Assembly (NCBI RefSeq): GCF_002885955.2
Contig: NZ_POQS01000001.1
Location: 1,171,273 to 1,235,272 of the forward strand
Length of the DNA: 64,000 nt
Origin: Achromobacter pulmonis
GTDB taxonomy: Bacteria; Pseudomonadota; Gammaproteobacteria; Burkholderiales; Burkholderiaceae_B
Reading direction: 5' to 3'
Below are positions 15,484 through 27,451 of the stretch, one piece after another. Under the pieces are notes generated by a model that made no database searches, was not told where the DNA came from, and saw only the letters and a list, made by a program, of their open reading frames with translations. Within the stretch, counting starts at the first letter, position 1. Each line of letters begins with the position of its first letter. The translations under genes were made by a program, and so were the position numbers.

Positions 15484-16503
15484 ATGCGTAAACCCTCTTT
15501 CCGTACACGCCGAAGCTGCATGAAAGGCATTGCGATGGCCGTCAGCGGCCTGGCGCTGCTGGGCTCGGCACAGGCCCAGGCGAACGCCGACGCCGCCTAT
15601 CCCAACCGGCCGGTCACCATCGTGGTGCCCCACCCGCCCGGCGGCTCCGTCGACAGCCTGGCCCGCATGTTCGCCGTCAAGCTCGGCGAGGAACTGAAGC
15701 AGTCGGTCATCATCGACAACCGCGCCGGCGCGTCCGGCATGGTGGGCGCGGGCGTGGTCGCGCGCTCGACCCCGGACGGCTACACGCTGTACCTGAACGC
15801 CTCGATCCACAACATCAATCCGCTGCTCTACAAGAAGAAGATGGCCTTCGACGCGGTGAAGGATTTCACCCCCATCAGCGGACTGGCCCAGGGCGCCTTG
15901 ATATTCAGCGTGAACAACAACGTGCCGGCCAGGACCGTGCAGGAATTCGTCAAGGTCCTGAAGGCCGATCCCGGCAAATACAGCTTCGCGACCACCGGCT
16001 TCGGCTCCGCCGGCCACCTCGCCATCGCGCAGTTCGCGTATGAGGCCAGCCTGTCCAGCCTGGACATCCCCATCGTGCTGTACCGCGGCGGCGGCCCGGC
16101 CCTGACCGACCTGATCGGCGGCCAGGTGCACGGGCTCATCGACCCCATGCTGTCTTCGCTGCCCATGGTCAAGACCGACAAGATACGCGCCCTGGCGGTC
16201 ACCGGCGCCAAGCGCAGCCCGCTGCTGCCGGACGTGCCGACCATGCAGGAAGCGGGCCTGAAGAATTTCGAGTTCTATTCCTGGTACGGCCTGTGGGCGC
16301 CGGCCAAACTGCCGGACGCGATCCAGAAGAAGCTGGACGCCGCCACGCAGAAGGTCATGACCTCGGCCAGCATGAAAGAACAGCTCAGCGGCCTGGGATT
16401 CGAAAGCGCGTACCGCAACGGCGCGGACTTCGCGCAGTACATCCAGGCGGAAACGGCGCGCTACAGCACCATCATCGAACAGGCGCACATCACCGCGGAA
16501 TAA
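15484..16503 (+). CDS. Bug-type periplasmic solute receptor (TctC family)
   Basis: The 339-residue extracytoplasmic receptor has a signal peptide of about 33 residues (basic RKPSFRTRR start, hydrophobic core, AQAQA cleavage region). The mature protein starts near AYPNRPVTIVVPHPPGGSVD, the hallmark of tripartite tricarboxylate/Bug receptors. DNRAGASGMVGAG and TTGFGSAGHLA follow in the expected order. Bug proteins bind carboxylates and similar small organic acids. No TctA/TctB membrane partner is next to it, which is common for Bug genes. Its place behind the lyase and SDR suggests that its ligand is the substrate of that operon. A terminator follows at once. Confidence 0.95.
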   Translation: MRKPSFRTRRSCMKGIAMAVSGLALLGSAQAQANADAAYPNRPVTIVVPHPPGGSVDSLARMFAVKLGEELKQSVIIDNRAGASGMVGAGVVARSTPDGYTLYLNASIHNINPLLYKKKMAFDAVKDFTPISGLAQGALIFSVNNNVPARTVQEFVKVLKADPGKYSFATTGFGSAGHLAIAQFAYEASLSSLDIPIVLYRGGGPALTDLIGGQVHGLIDPMLSSLPMVKTDKIRALAVTGAKRSPLLPDVPTMQEAGLKNFEFYSWYGLWAPAKLPDAIQKKLDAATQKVMTSASMKEQLSGLGFESAYRNGADFAQYIQAETARYSTIIEQAHITAE

Positions 16504-16523
16504 AGCGCGCTCAAGCGGGCCGA

Positions 16524-16555
16524 AGGGCAGCGTGCGAACGCTGCCCTTATTGTTT
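16524..16555 (+). terminator. Intrinsic terminator after the Bug gene
   Basis: The stem AGGGCAGCGT / ACGCTGCCCT with loop GCGA is followed by TATTGTTT on the plus strand. It ends the DapA-like/SDR/Bug operon and separates it from the convergent molybdoenzyme gene. Confidence 0.85.
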
Positions 16556-16562
16556 CGGCCAT

Positions 16563-18884
16563 TCAGGCGCGGCCGCCATCCAGCCTGTCGATGGCCGGCA
16601 GCTCCAGCGCGCGGACCGCGGGCGCGGCGTCATGCCAGCGCGCCACTTCCACCAGCGCGGACTGGGCGCTGCTGCCCTGCGTCAGCCGCGACGTGCCCGC
16701 GTCCATCGTCAGCACGTTGGGATTGCCGTGCAGCTCCAGCTCCTCGCCGGCAGGATCGAACCACGCGCCCGTGGGCAGGGCCACCACGCCGGGCTTGAGA
16801 TCGGCATCGATGAGCGCAACCGCCAGGCATGCGCCGCGCGCGTTGTAGACCTTGACCACATCATGCTGGCCTATGCCCCGGCTGGCGGCGTCCGCCGGCG
16901 AGATGCGCAGGGCTTCGCGGCCCTGGATCTTGAGCTCCACCGATGCGCGGCCCCCGTCCATCTGCGAATGCAGCTTGCCCGCCGGCTGCGGCGTCAGCAG
17001 ATGCAGCGGCCAGCGGGCGGCCTCGGAAGCGCCCAGCCATTCCGCCGGCGCCAGCCACGCGGGATGCGGCGGGCAATCCGCATAGCCGAAGCCGGCGATC
17101 TTCTCCGAATACAGTTCGATGCGGCCGGACGGCGTGCGCAGCGGATTGGCCTGGGGATCGCGCCGGAATTCCTCGAACAGCACGAAGGGCCGGGCAGGCT
17201 CGGGAATCTCCGTATAACTCCGGCGCCAGAATGCCTCGAACCCGGGCGCGGCGTGGCCGCGGTCGCGCCATTCCTGCGCCATGGATTCATAGATGTGCCG
17301 CACCCACGCCATCTCGTCGCGGCCTTCGGTGAAGGCCTGCTCATATCCGCCCAGCGCGGCCAGTTCCCTGTAGATATCGAAATCGTTGCGGCTCGATCCC
17401 ACCGGCGCCAGCGCCTGGTGCATGGCGAACACGTAGCGGTCGCGCGTCGAGCCGCCGATGTCGTTTCTCTCCAGCGTGGTCGTGGCCGGCAGCACGATGT
17501 CCGAACGGCGCGCCATCGGCGTCCACCAGATCTCGTGCGCCACGATGGTCTGCGGCCGGCGCCATGCCCGTTCGAGGCGATTGAGGTCCTGCTGGTGATG
17601 GAACGGATTGCCGCCCGCCCAGTACACCATCCTGATATCCGGATAGACGCTCTCGCGCCCGTTGAATTCGTAGGCCTGGCCCGGCAGCAGCAACATGTCG
17701 GTGAAGCGCGCCACCGGTATCGCCGAGCCGGTGGGATTGCGCCCCGAACCCATCGCCGGCCCGGCCAGCTCCATGCGCGGATTGCCCACCCCGTTCATGG
17801 AGGCATGGCCGAAGGCGAAGCCGCCGCCCGGCAGCCCCACATGCCCCAGCGCGGCGGCCAGCGCCACGCACGCCCAATACGGCTGCTCGCCATGATGGGC
17901 GCGCTGCAGCGACCATGCGCAGGTCAGCAGCGAGCGCGTCTGGCGCGCCTGGCGCGCCAGTTCGCGGATCGTGGCGGCAGGCACGTCGCAAATCGCCTGC
18001 GCCCACTCCGGCGTCTTGGGCCTGCCGTCGGCCTCGCCCATGAGGTAATCGCGCAAGGCCGCATACCCCACGCAATGGGTCTGCAGGAAAGCCTCGTCCT
18101 GGATGCCGTCGGCGATCAGCGCCTGCATCATCGCCAGCATCAAGGCCGTATCCGTGTTGGGCCGTATCGGAATCCAGCGCGCCTGCGAACCGGGCGGCAC
18201 GTCGCCGCGGGTCGGGCTGATGACCACGAACTCCACGCCCGCCGCCCTGGCCCGCGCGATCTGCCCGCCCGCCGGATGGTCCCCCGCCCCGCCCGAGGTG
18301 ATCTGGGTATTGCGCAGCGGCATGCCGCCGAAGGCGATCAGCAGGCGCGTGTGCCCGGCCACGCTGTTCCAGTCCGTCACGCGGCCGGTCACCGGCGTGT
18401 AGCTGCCTATCACGTGCGGCAGCAGAAACTGCGCCGTGCCCCAGCTGTAGTTTCCCGCCTGGTTGGTGCAGCCGCCGCCGGCGTTCAGGAACCGGTGCGT
18501 CTGGGTGCGCGCGTGATGCAGCCGGCCGGCCGAAGACCAGCCGTACGAGCCGCCGAAAATCGCCTCGCTGCCGTGCTCGGCGCGCACCCGCTGGAGTTCC
18601 GAATGCACCAGCGCCAGCGCCTCGTCCCAGCCGATCTCGACATAGCCGTCGCGTCCGCGTTCGACGCCGTCGGACAGGTGCCGGTCGCGCAGCCAGCCCT
18701 TGCGCACCGCCGGACGATCCACGCGCAGCGGCGAATGCACCATGGCGGGCATGGACCGCAGAATGCCCGAAGGCGCGCTGTCGCGCTCGAAGGGCTCGCA
18801 CGCGATCAGGCGGCCGCCTTCGACGACCGCGGTATAGGCGCCCCAGTGGGAGAGCGAGGGATAGCGGCGGATCTGTTCAGTCAT
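16563..18884 (-). CDS. bisC: BisC/TorZ-like molybdopterin oxidoreductase (DMSO reductase family)
   Basis: The 773-residue molybdoenzyme belongs to the biotin sulfoxide/TMAO reductase branch. The motif YGWSSAG at 114-120 provides the molybdenum-ligating Ser (about residue 118). GGGCTNQAGNYSWG and the C-terminal molybdopterin-dinucleotide-binding part (LLTPQPAGKLHSQMDG) are also seen. No N-terminal Cys cluster and no Tat signal are present, matching cytoplasmic BisC, which reduces biotin or methionine sulfoxide with single bis-MGD chemistry. It stands alone, convergent with the Bug operon, with a 447-bp upstream region. The gene symbol follows family resemblance; S- or N-oxide substrates other than biotin sulfoxide are possible. 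Confidence 0.85.
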   Translation of the reverse strand: MTEQIRRYPSLSHWGAYTAVVEGGRLIACEPFERDSAPSGILRSMPAMVHSPLRVDRPAVRKGWLRDRHLSDGVERGRDGYVEIGWDEALALVHSELQRVRAEHGSEAIFGGSYGWSSAGRLHHARTQTHRFLNAGGGCTNQAGNYSWGTAQFLLPHVIGSYTPVTGRVTDWNSVAGHTRLLIAFGGMPLRNTQITSGGAGDHPAGGQIARARAAGVEFVVISPTRGDVPPGSQARWIPIRPNTDTALMLAMMQALIADGIQDEAFLQTHCVGYAALRDYLMGEADGRPKTPEWAQAICDVPAATIRELARQARQTRSLLTCAWSLQRAHHGEQPYWACVALAAALGHVGLPGGGFAFGHASMNGVGNPRMELAGPAMGSGRNPTGSAIPVARFTDMLLLPGQAYEFNGRESVYPDIRMVYWAGGNPFHHQQDLNRLERAWRRPQTIVAHEIWWTPMARRSDIVLPATTTLERNDIGGSTRDRYVFAMHQALAPVGSSRNDFDIYRELAALGGYEQAFTEGRDEMAWVRHIYESMAQEWRDRGHAAPGFEAFWRRSYTEIPEPARPFVLFEEFRRDPQANPLRTPSGRIELYSEKIAGFGYADCPPHPAWLAPAEWLGASEAARWPLHLLTPQPAGKLHSQMDGGRASVELKIQGREALRISPADAASRGIGQHDVVKVYNARGACLAVALIDADLKPGVVALPTGAWFDPAGEELELHGNPNVLTMDAGTSRLTQGSSAQSALVEVARWHDAAPAVRALELPAIDRLDGGRA

Positions 18885-19331
18885 GATTCGACCAGATTGT
18901 GGCCCGGGGTCCGCGCAGCCGCGAAAACCGGGCCGCTTGGGGATATCGGTTATTCATCCATGCTATCAAGGCGGGCGGTGAATTTTTTTCCCATTCGCCA
19001 GGCGGGGCGGCGGAACAAAGAAATAAATTTCTCTGTGGCAGACCGTACTCGGGAACGAAATTTACATTGCAAACCGGCAGGCGCATCAGGCTGCCGCCGA
19101 GTGTGATCGGCGCTGAAACCGCCGTGGACGGCAGCCGCGCTGCCCGATATGTCGGGTCCCGCAGTTGCGTGTAGCCCCAATTGTGGACGCACCTGCCATT
19201 AGCCAAGATTGCGGCGGCACTGGGACGCCGGTGTCGTCCGACACAGGCCGCATCCCAGGCAGCAGGATTCTCGACCTCCAAAAACTTCTATTTCCATAGA
19301 AAACTTATTTTTTTCTTATAATGGTTTATCG
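18885..19331. other. Intergenic region without a recognisable gene
   Basis: These 447 bp separate the divergent bisC-like gene and the toxin-antitoxin operon. Apart from the toxin promoter and operator at 19286-19322, I find no gene, RNA or repeat that I can support. The region contains A/T-rich patches (18977-18985, 19020-19035) lower in GC than the surroundings. Confidence 0.6.
19286..19322 (+). promoter_or_regulatory. Toxin-antitoxin promoter with palindromic operator
   Basis: A perfect inverted repeat TTCTAT-TTCC-ATAGAA (19286-19301) lies just upstream of a consensus -10 TATAAT (19317-19322), which is only 9 bp from the toxin ATG at 19332. The palindrome covers the expected -35 region. 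Autorepression by the XRE antitoxin at this site is inferred from family behaviour. The short leader leaves little room for a ribosome binding site. Confidence 0.6.
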
Positions 19332-19586
19332 ATGAATTCGATTCACTGGACCCTGAAAGCGGCCAGGCAATTGCGCAAGCTGGGTCGTCAACAACAAGCA
19401 ACGATTCGAGATGGCGTGGAGACGCTGAAGGCAATGCCGGCGTGCCGGAACGTCAGGGCCTTGACGACTCATCTGTACGGCTACCGCCTGCGCGTTGGAA
19501 ACTACCGCGTGATGTTCAATTGGGACGGGGCAATCAGGATCGTCGAAATCCAGGAAGTGAGAAAACGCGATGAACGTACCTACTAA
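19332..19586 (+). CDS. RelE/HigB-like toxin of a type II toxin-antitoxin pair
   Basis: This 84-residue basic protein has the RelE/ParE-fold pattern: an N-terminal helix pair (AARQLRKLGRQQQATIRDGV) and a C-terminal strand block YRLRVGNYRVMFNWDGAIR ending in RKRDERTY. Such toxins usually cleave mRNA on the ribosome, or inhibit gyrase in the ParE branch; which applies is not clear from sequence. The gene precedes its antitoxin (higBA-like order) and overlaps it by 17 nt, so the two are translationally linked. The upstream palindrome suggests autoregulation. Confidence 0.85.
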   Translation: MNSIHWTLKAARQLRKLGRQQQATIRDGVETLKAMPACRNVRALTTHLYGYRLRVGNYRVMFNWDGAIRIVEIQEVRKRDERTY

Positions 19587-19896
19587 CATCCAGATCATCA
19601 ACGGCCCTGATGGACAGCCCGCCTACGTTGTCATTCCGTACGCAGAGTACGTGGCCTCTCGCAACTCGGAAAAGGATCTGATTCCCCACGAAGTGATCAG
19701 CCGTACCGTGGAGGGCGCCACGCCGGTGCGCGCCTGGCGCGAACACCTGGGCCTGACCCAGGACGACATGGCCGGGCGGTTGGGCATCAGCCAGTCCGCC
19801 TATGCCCAGCAGGAGAACAGCAACCGGCTGCGCAAGAGCAGCCGCGAAAGAATCGCAGCGGCGCTGCGCATCGAGGCCGCGCAGCTGGACTTCTGA
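19570..19896 (+). CDS. XRE-family antitoxin with Phd-like N-terminus
   Basis: The 108-residue protein is the likely antitoxin. The C-terminal half (about 52-108) is an XRE/HigA helix-turn-helix (WREHLGLTQDDMAGRLGISQ, SAYAQQENSN). The N-terminal segment GPDGQPAYVVIPYAEY at about 12-27 looks like the DGKPAYVVIPYEEY strand of Phd/YefM antitoxins. The order (toxin-binding-like N-terminus, DNA-binding C-terminus) reverses the layout of many antitoxins. It overlaps the toxin gene by 17 nt. The gene ends just before the tRNA-Ile2 terminator, which lies on the opposite strand. Confidence 0.87.
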   Translation: MNVPTNIQIINGPDGQPAYVVIPYAEYVASRNSEKDLIPHEVISRTVEGATPVRAWREHLGLTQDDMAGRLGISQSAYAQQENSNRLRKSSRERIAAALRIEAAQLDF

Positions 19897-19900
19897 CGCC

Positions 19901-19933
19901 GAAAAAGAAACAGCCGCCATTGCTGGCGGCTGT
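19901..19933 (-). terminator. Intrinsic terminator after rpoD-tRNA-Ile2
   Basis: ACAGCCGCC (19910-19918) and GGCGGCTGT (19925-19933) form a 9-bp stem, followed on the minus strand by TTTCTTTTT. It is the first terminator seen downstream of rpoD and the tRNA gene. Confidence 0.88.
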
Positions 19934-19959
19934 AGGCACCTGATTTCTCAGGATTTCTT

Positions 19960-20038
<79 letters not shown>

Positions 20039-20048
20039 AAAAAAACGT

Positions 20049-22316
<2,268 letters not shown>

Positions 22317-22887
22317 AGTCGCTTCCGTGGTCGTCGCAACCCGATTGGGCATGTTGCACCGCATTAGCCGTCCTGGACGGCTGTCCAGCGCGGCGGCACT
22401 ACGGGTAAATCTGGTGAATCGGCCGAGAACCCTGCGGCTGCGTTGTTCGCAGCGCCAGCTCTTGCGAGCCCGCCTTGCGCCGTGCGGTGCAATACCGTCG
22501 GGGCGCTCTGGCGTGCCTGGCCTCATTCATCGGCGGGTTCCGGGCGCCGGGGGGACTGTCTGCCTATAAATAGGCGTTGCTTGCTTATCGGGCCCTTGCC
22601 CCAAGCAGCTGAGTAGACACAGCACCCAAACCACTAACGCTACGCGGAACTCACCGCCGCTGAACTGCCTGATCCACCGCTATATTAATTAACTATGTAA
22701 CGAATTTGACGCACGTGCCCGTCTTTTCATGCCGGCCCTGCGTCAAACCCCTACACTGATTAGATTCCGGCAAGCGCAATAGATTCCGTCTGCCGAATCA
22801 TGAAACATTCTCTGTGTCACAACCTCTTTTCCGCCATCAGCCCTCGGCTGCGTTCCCGGCGGCGGAAAACCCTTGATTTTAGCGCAT
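22317..22887. other. 571-bp dnaG-rpoD intergenic region
   Basis: No gene is supported here. On the minus strand it should contain the rpoD-proximal promoter(s). A perfect 9-bp inverted repeat TTTGACGCA (22705-22713) / TGCGTCAAA (22739-22747) places a TTGACG word on each strand. A second inverted repeat, TTTTCCGCC (22827-22835) / GGCGGAAAA (22861-22869), encloses a smaller CAGCC/GGCTG hairpin just after the dnaG stop. An AT-rich segment, TATATTAATTAACTATG, starts at 22681. Confidence 0.5.
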
Positions 22888-24927
22888 TTAGCGTAGGCCG
22901 GCACCCTTCAGTACGGTCATGCGGCTGGAAAGTTCCAGATAGCGCTTGCGCGCCTCTTCCGTCCCCAGACCGGCGGCCGCCAGCTTGGCCATTTCGGCCC
23001 GGGCGGAGTCGAACTCGATGCGGCGCAGCGCGTCGTCCCATTCGGTCTGCGGGTCCGGCAGGTCTTCCTGGGAAAGGATGTCCGCCCGCAGGCCCTTGAG
23101 CACCGTGGCCAGGTCCGAATCGGGCTCCGCGGCCTCCAGCAGCGCGCCGACGTGGCGGGCGCCGCTGGATTGCGCCAGCATGATCAGGTCTCTTACAAGA
23201 CCTAGATGGGGGCCGTGGTCGATGACTTCAAGCTGCTGGTCGCCCATGGAGTCCACCAGTTCGGGGTGGGCCAGCAGCAGGCTCAGCAGGCGCTTGGCCA
23301 GCGAAGGCATGGTGCGGCGTCCCTCGAAGCCGCCGACGTCATCGTCGCGCCGGCCCTTCCAGCCCTTGCCGCCCTTCCAATCGCCCTTGCCTTTCCAGTC
23401 GCGCTTGCCCTGCCACTGCTGCCGGCCGCCCGGCGCGCCGCCGGCGGCGGATTCTCCGTCCGGAGACGGAAAATGGCCGTAGTCCGCATAATCGGACTCT
23501 TCGGCAGGAATGTCGTGGAAATCGTGGCCGCCGAAGTCGTAGCCCGGGTCCGGCGGCCCGCCGTCCTGGCCCTGCCCCTGGCCGGCCGGCTGCGCGCCTT
23601 CGGCCGCCCGGGGGCCGGGCGCGAAAGGCTTGGCCGGCTGCTGCGCCACCACTTGCGCCATTTCCTCCGGCGTGAGCTGCACCAGCTTGGCCATCTCGCG
23701 CTCGATCTGCACGCGCAGCGCGCATTCCGGGATGGCGGCCAGCAGAGGCTTGGCTTCGTGCAGGCAGCTTGCCCGCCCTTCGGCCTCGTCCATGTTGTGG
23801 CGCGAGGCGAGTTCGTCGAGCAGGAAGCGCGACAGCGCGACCGCGTCTCCCAGGCAGGCGCGGAAGGCTTCGGCGCCCAGTTCGCGCACGTACGAATCGG
23901 GGTCGTGCTCGGACGGCAGGAACAGGAAACGGATCGCGATGTCGTCGCGCAGCACCGGCAGGCAGGCCTGCAGCGCACGCCAGGCGGCGCGCCGCCCTGC
24001 GCCGTCGCCGTCGAAACTGAAGATCACCTTGTCGCTGGCGCGCAGCAGCTTTTTGACGTGGTCCGGCGTGGTGGCCGTGCCCAGCGTGGCCACCGCGTTG
24101 GCGATGCCCTGCTGCGCCAGGCCGACCACGTCCATGTAGCCCTCGACCACGATCACCTGCCCTTCCTGGCGGATGGCCTGGCGCGCCTCCCACAGCCCGT
24201 AGAGCTCCAGGCCCTTCGAGAACAGCGGGGTTTCCGGCGAGTTCAGGTACTTGGGCTCGCCCTTGCCGATGATGCGGCCGCCGAAGCCGATCAGGCTGCC
24301 GCGCGCGTTGCGGATCGGAAACATGATGCGTTCCCGGAACCGGTCGTAGCGGCGGCCGTCCTCGGACTCGATGACCAGGCCCGATTCCACCAGAACCGGA
24401 TCTTCGTAGCTGGGAAACACATGCGACAGGCCGTGGCGGTCCGTGCCGGACCAGCCCAGGCCGAAATGCGCCGCGATTTCGCCGGTCAGGCCGCGCTGCT
24501 TCAGGTAGCGGATCGCCGCGGGCGAGGCCCGCAACTGCTTGAGGTAATGCGCCTGGGCGGCGTCGAGCACCTGCGTGTGGCGGGATTCCTCGGCCTTGCG
24601 GCGCGCGGATTCCTGCTGCTGGCGGGGGCTGCGGTTTTCTTCGGGGACCGTCATTCCCACCGAGCCGGCGAGCGTGCGCACGGCCTCGGGGAAACTGGCG
24701 CCCGTGTGCTCCATCAGGAAGGTGATGGCGCTGCCGTGCGCGCCGCAACCGAAGCAGTGATAGAACTGCTTGGTGGGGCTGACGGTGAACGACGGGCTTT
24801 TTTCGTTATGAAAGGGGCACAGGCCAAGCAAGTTGGCCCCACCCTTTCTCAACTGCACGTATCGCCCGACTATGTCGACGACGTCGACTCGGGCGAGCAA
24901 ATCCTGGATGAATGACTCTGGAATCAA
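22888..24927 (-). CDS. dnaG: DNA primase DnaG
   Basis: The 679-residue primase makes RNA primers for replication at the DnaB helicase. The N-terminal CHC2 zinc finger has Cys37, His40, Cys58 and Cys61 (LGLCPFHNEK, FYHCFGCG). The RNA polymerase core carries the basic motif and the TOPRIM sequence VIVVEGYMDVV. The C-terminal DnaB-binding domain follows residue 534. The linker between core and C-terminal domain (about 429-533) is long and of low complexity, with a tract of W-K-G repeats (DWKGKGDWKGGKGWKGRR). It begins 19 bp after the rpsU stop, in the conserved rpsU-dnaG-rpoD operon. Confidence 0.97.
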   Translation of the reverse strand: MIPESFIQDLLARVDVVDIVGRYVQLRKGGANLLGLCPFHNEKSPSFTVSPTKQFYHCFGCGAHGSAITFLMEHTGASFPEAVRTLAGSVGMTVPEENRSPRQQQESARRKAEESRHTQVLDAAQAHYLKQLRASPAAIRYLKQRGLTGEIAAHFGLGWSGTDRHGLSHVFPSYEDPVLVESGLVIESEDGRRYDRFRERIMFPIRNARGSLIGFGGRIIGKGEPKYLNSPETPLFSKGLELYGLWEARQAIRQEGQVIVVEGYMDVVGLAQQGIANAVATLGTATTPDHVKKLLRASDKVIFSFDGDGAGRRAAWRALQACLPVLRDDIAIRFLFLPSEHDPDSYVRELGAEAFRACLGDAVALSRFLLDELASRHNMDEAEGRASCLHEAKPLLAAIPECALRVQIEREMAKLVQLTPEEMAQVVAQQPAKPFAPGPRAAEGAQPAGQGQGQDGGPPDPGYDFGGHDFHDIPAEESDYADYGHFPSPDGESAAGGAPGGRQQWQGKRDWKGKGDWKGGKGWKGRRDDDVGGFEGRRTMPSLAKRLLSLLLAHPELVDSMGDQQLEVIDHGPHLGLVRDLIMLAQSSGARHVGALLEAAEPDSDLATVLKGLRADILSQEDLPDPQTEWDDALRRIEFDSARAEMAKLAAAGLGTEEARKRYLELSSRMTVLKGAGLR

Positions 24928-24946
24928 TAGATTCGGGAATCAAAAA

Positions 24947-25159
24947 TCAATACAGGCGCGGGGGCAGTTGTTGGCTACGGATGCGCTTGTAGTGGCGCTT
25001 CACGGCGGCGGCGTGCTTGCGCTTGCGCTCGGCCGTGGGCTTCTCATAGAACTCGCGCGAACGCAGCTCGGTGAGCAAACCGGTCTTTTCGATGGTGCGC
25101 TTGAAGCGACGCAGAGCGGCTTCAAACGGTTCGTTTTCCTTCAGTCGAACGATAGGCAT
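24947..25159 (-). CDS. rpsU: 30S ribosomal protein S21
   Basis: The 70-residue basic protein begins [20 protein letters not shown] and ends [10 protein letters not shown], the standard length and sequence pattern of S21, which assists initiation on the 30S subunit. It is the first gene of the macromolecular synthesis operon, 19 bp ahead of dnaG. The ATG at 25159 gives the invariant N-terminus. No good Shine-Dalgarno is seen in the bases directly upstream, consistent with a short leader from the promoter at 25175-25202. Confidence 0.97.
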   Translation of the reverse strand: MPIVRLKENEPFEAALRRFKRTIEKTGLLTELRSREFYEKPTAERKRKHAAAVKRHYKRIRSQQLPPRLY

Positions 25160-25174
25160 AAAGTAATTGGCCTG

Positions 25175-25202
25175 CTTGTAGGGTAACAAAAGTTGATGAC
25201 AA
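25175..25202 (-). promoter_or_regulatory. Candidate promoter of rpsU-dnaG-rpoD
   Basis: On the minus strand TTGTCA, a 16-bp spacer and TACAAG fit a sigma-70 promoter (5/6 and 4/6 matches). It would start transcription only about 9 nt before the rpsU ATG, making an almost leaderless mRNA. Confidence 0.45.
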
Positions 25203-25279
25203 ACCTGGCTTGCTTACCAGCAAACCCGCAGCATATCCGCAGTAAATTCGCAGTGAATCCTGCTACCAGGAGTATTTCT

Positions 25280-25328
25280 GCTGGCTGTTTCCGCTGGCTG
25301 TTTCCGTTACCCAAAGACTACCCAAAGA
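25280..25328. repeat. Two adjacent short tandem repeats upstream of rpsU
   Basis: GCTGGCTGTTTCC is repeated exactly at 25280-25292 and 25293-25305. It is followed by TACCCAAAGA at 25308-25317 and again at 25319-25328 (11-bp period). The second pair is framed by GTTAC/GTAAC. The period near one helical turn could present protein sites on one face of the DNA upstream of the rpsU promoter, but replication slippage is an equally simple origin. Confidence 0.7.
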
Positions 25329-25443
25329 GTAACAAGCCAAGTTCGGTTTAGCGATAACCAGCGATTCTAGCATGGTCATGCCTGGTTTGACTACAGGCAG
25401 CGGCGATCCGAAGCCTGACGCCCCACCCGGCATGGCTGTGCGC

Positions 25444-25986
25444 TCAACTTTGCGAACCCTTGCGGATCCAGGCTTCGAGCTGATGCGGACGCAGGCTGTC
25501 GTAATCTTCGAAGGGCTGGTGGATCCAGGGATTGGTGGGGAGCTTGTCGACGTAGTAGTCGGGCGTGGCCAGGGAATGCCCCTTCCACCACAGCACGGCG
25601 CTGCGCAATTCGGTGATGTCGGGGAACTGGGCCTTGAGGTGATCGTAGACCTTGGTGAAGGTCTTGCCGGTATCGACCATGTCGTCCACCAGCAACACCC
25701 GCCCGGACAGCGTGCCGCGCGTGATGGTGATGAACTGGGCGATATCCATGTCGCCCTGCTTGGTGCCGGCGGCTTCGCGGTAGCTGCTGGTGGCCAGAAT
25801 GCCCAGCGGTACGTCGAAAATACGGGACATAACATCGCCGACGCGCATTCCGCCGCGCGCCAGGCAAAGAATCTTGTCGAACTCCCAACCCGATTGATGC
25901 ACCTGCAAGGACAGGCGCTCGATCAGGCGGTTGTAGTCGTCCCACGTCACCCACAGATGGCTGTCATCATTGGTCGGCGTGCTCAT
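25444..25986 (-). CDS. Phosphoribosyltransferase (xanthine/hypoxanthine-guanine type)
   Basis: The 180-residue type I phosphoribosyltransferase has the PRPP motif VLLVDDMVDTGKTFTKVY and the upstream CLARGGMRVGDVMSR segment. It probably salvages purine bases (XMP/GMP formation) in the cytoplasm, in keeping with its position downstream of purA on the same strand. A strong terminator lies between purA and this gene, so it needs read-through or its own promoter. ATG 25986 with an AGGAG site 10 bases upstream is chosen over the in-frame TTG at 25992. Confidence 0.9.
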   Translation of the reverse strand: MSTPTNDDSHLWVTWDDYNRLIERLSLQVHQSGWEFDKILCLARGGMRVGDVMSRIFDVPLGILATSSYREAAGTKQGDMDIAQFITITRGTLSGRVLLVDDMVDTGKTFTKVYDHLKAQFPDITELRSAVLWWKGHSLATPDYYVDKLPTNPWIHQPFEDYDSLRPHQLEAWIRKGSQS

Positions 25987-26011
25987 AGGCAAGCATCTCC
26001 TGCTTAATCAA

Positions 26012-26052
26012 TACGAAAAGGCCGCCGCCGGTGTGAGACCGGCGGCGGCCTT
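26012..26052 (-). terminator. Intrinsic terminator after purA
   Basis: A perfect 15-bp stem AAGGCCGCCGCCGGT / ACCGGCGGCGGCCTT with a 5-nt loop is followed on the minus strand by TTCGTAT after a run of T. It lies between purA and the phosphoribosyltransferase gene. Confidence 0.9.
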
Positions 26053-26079
26053 GCGAATAATAACCCGAATAACGCCTTG

Positions 26080-27447
<1,368 letters not shown>

Positions 27448-27451
27448 TTAG

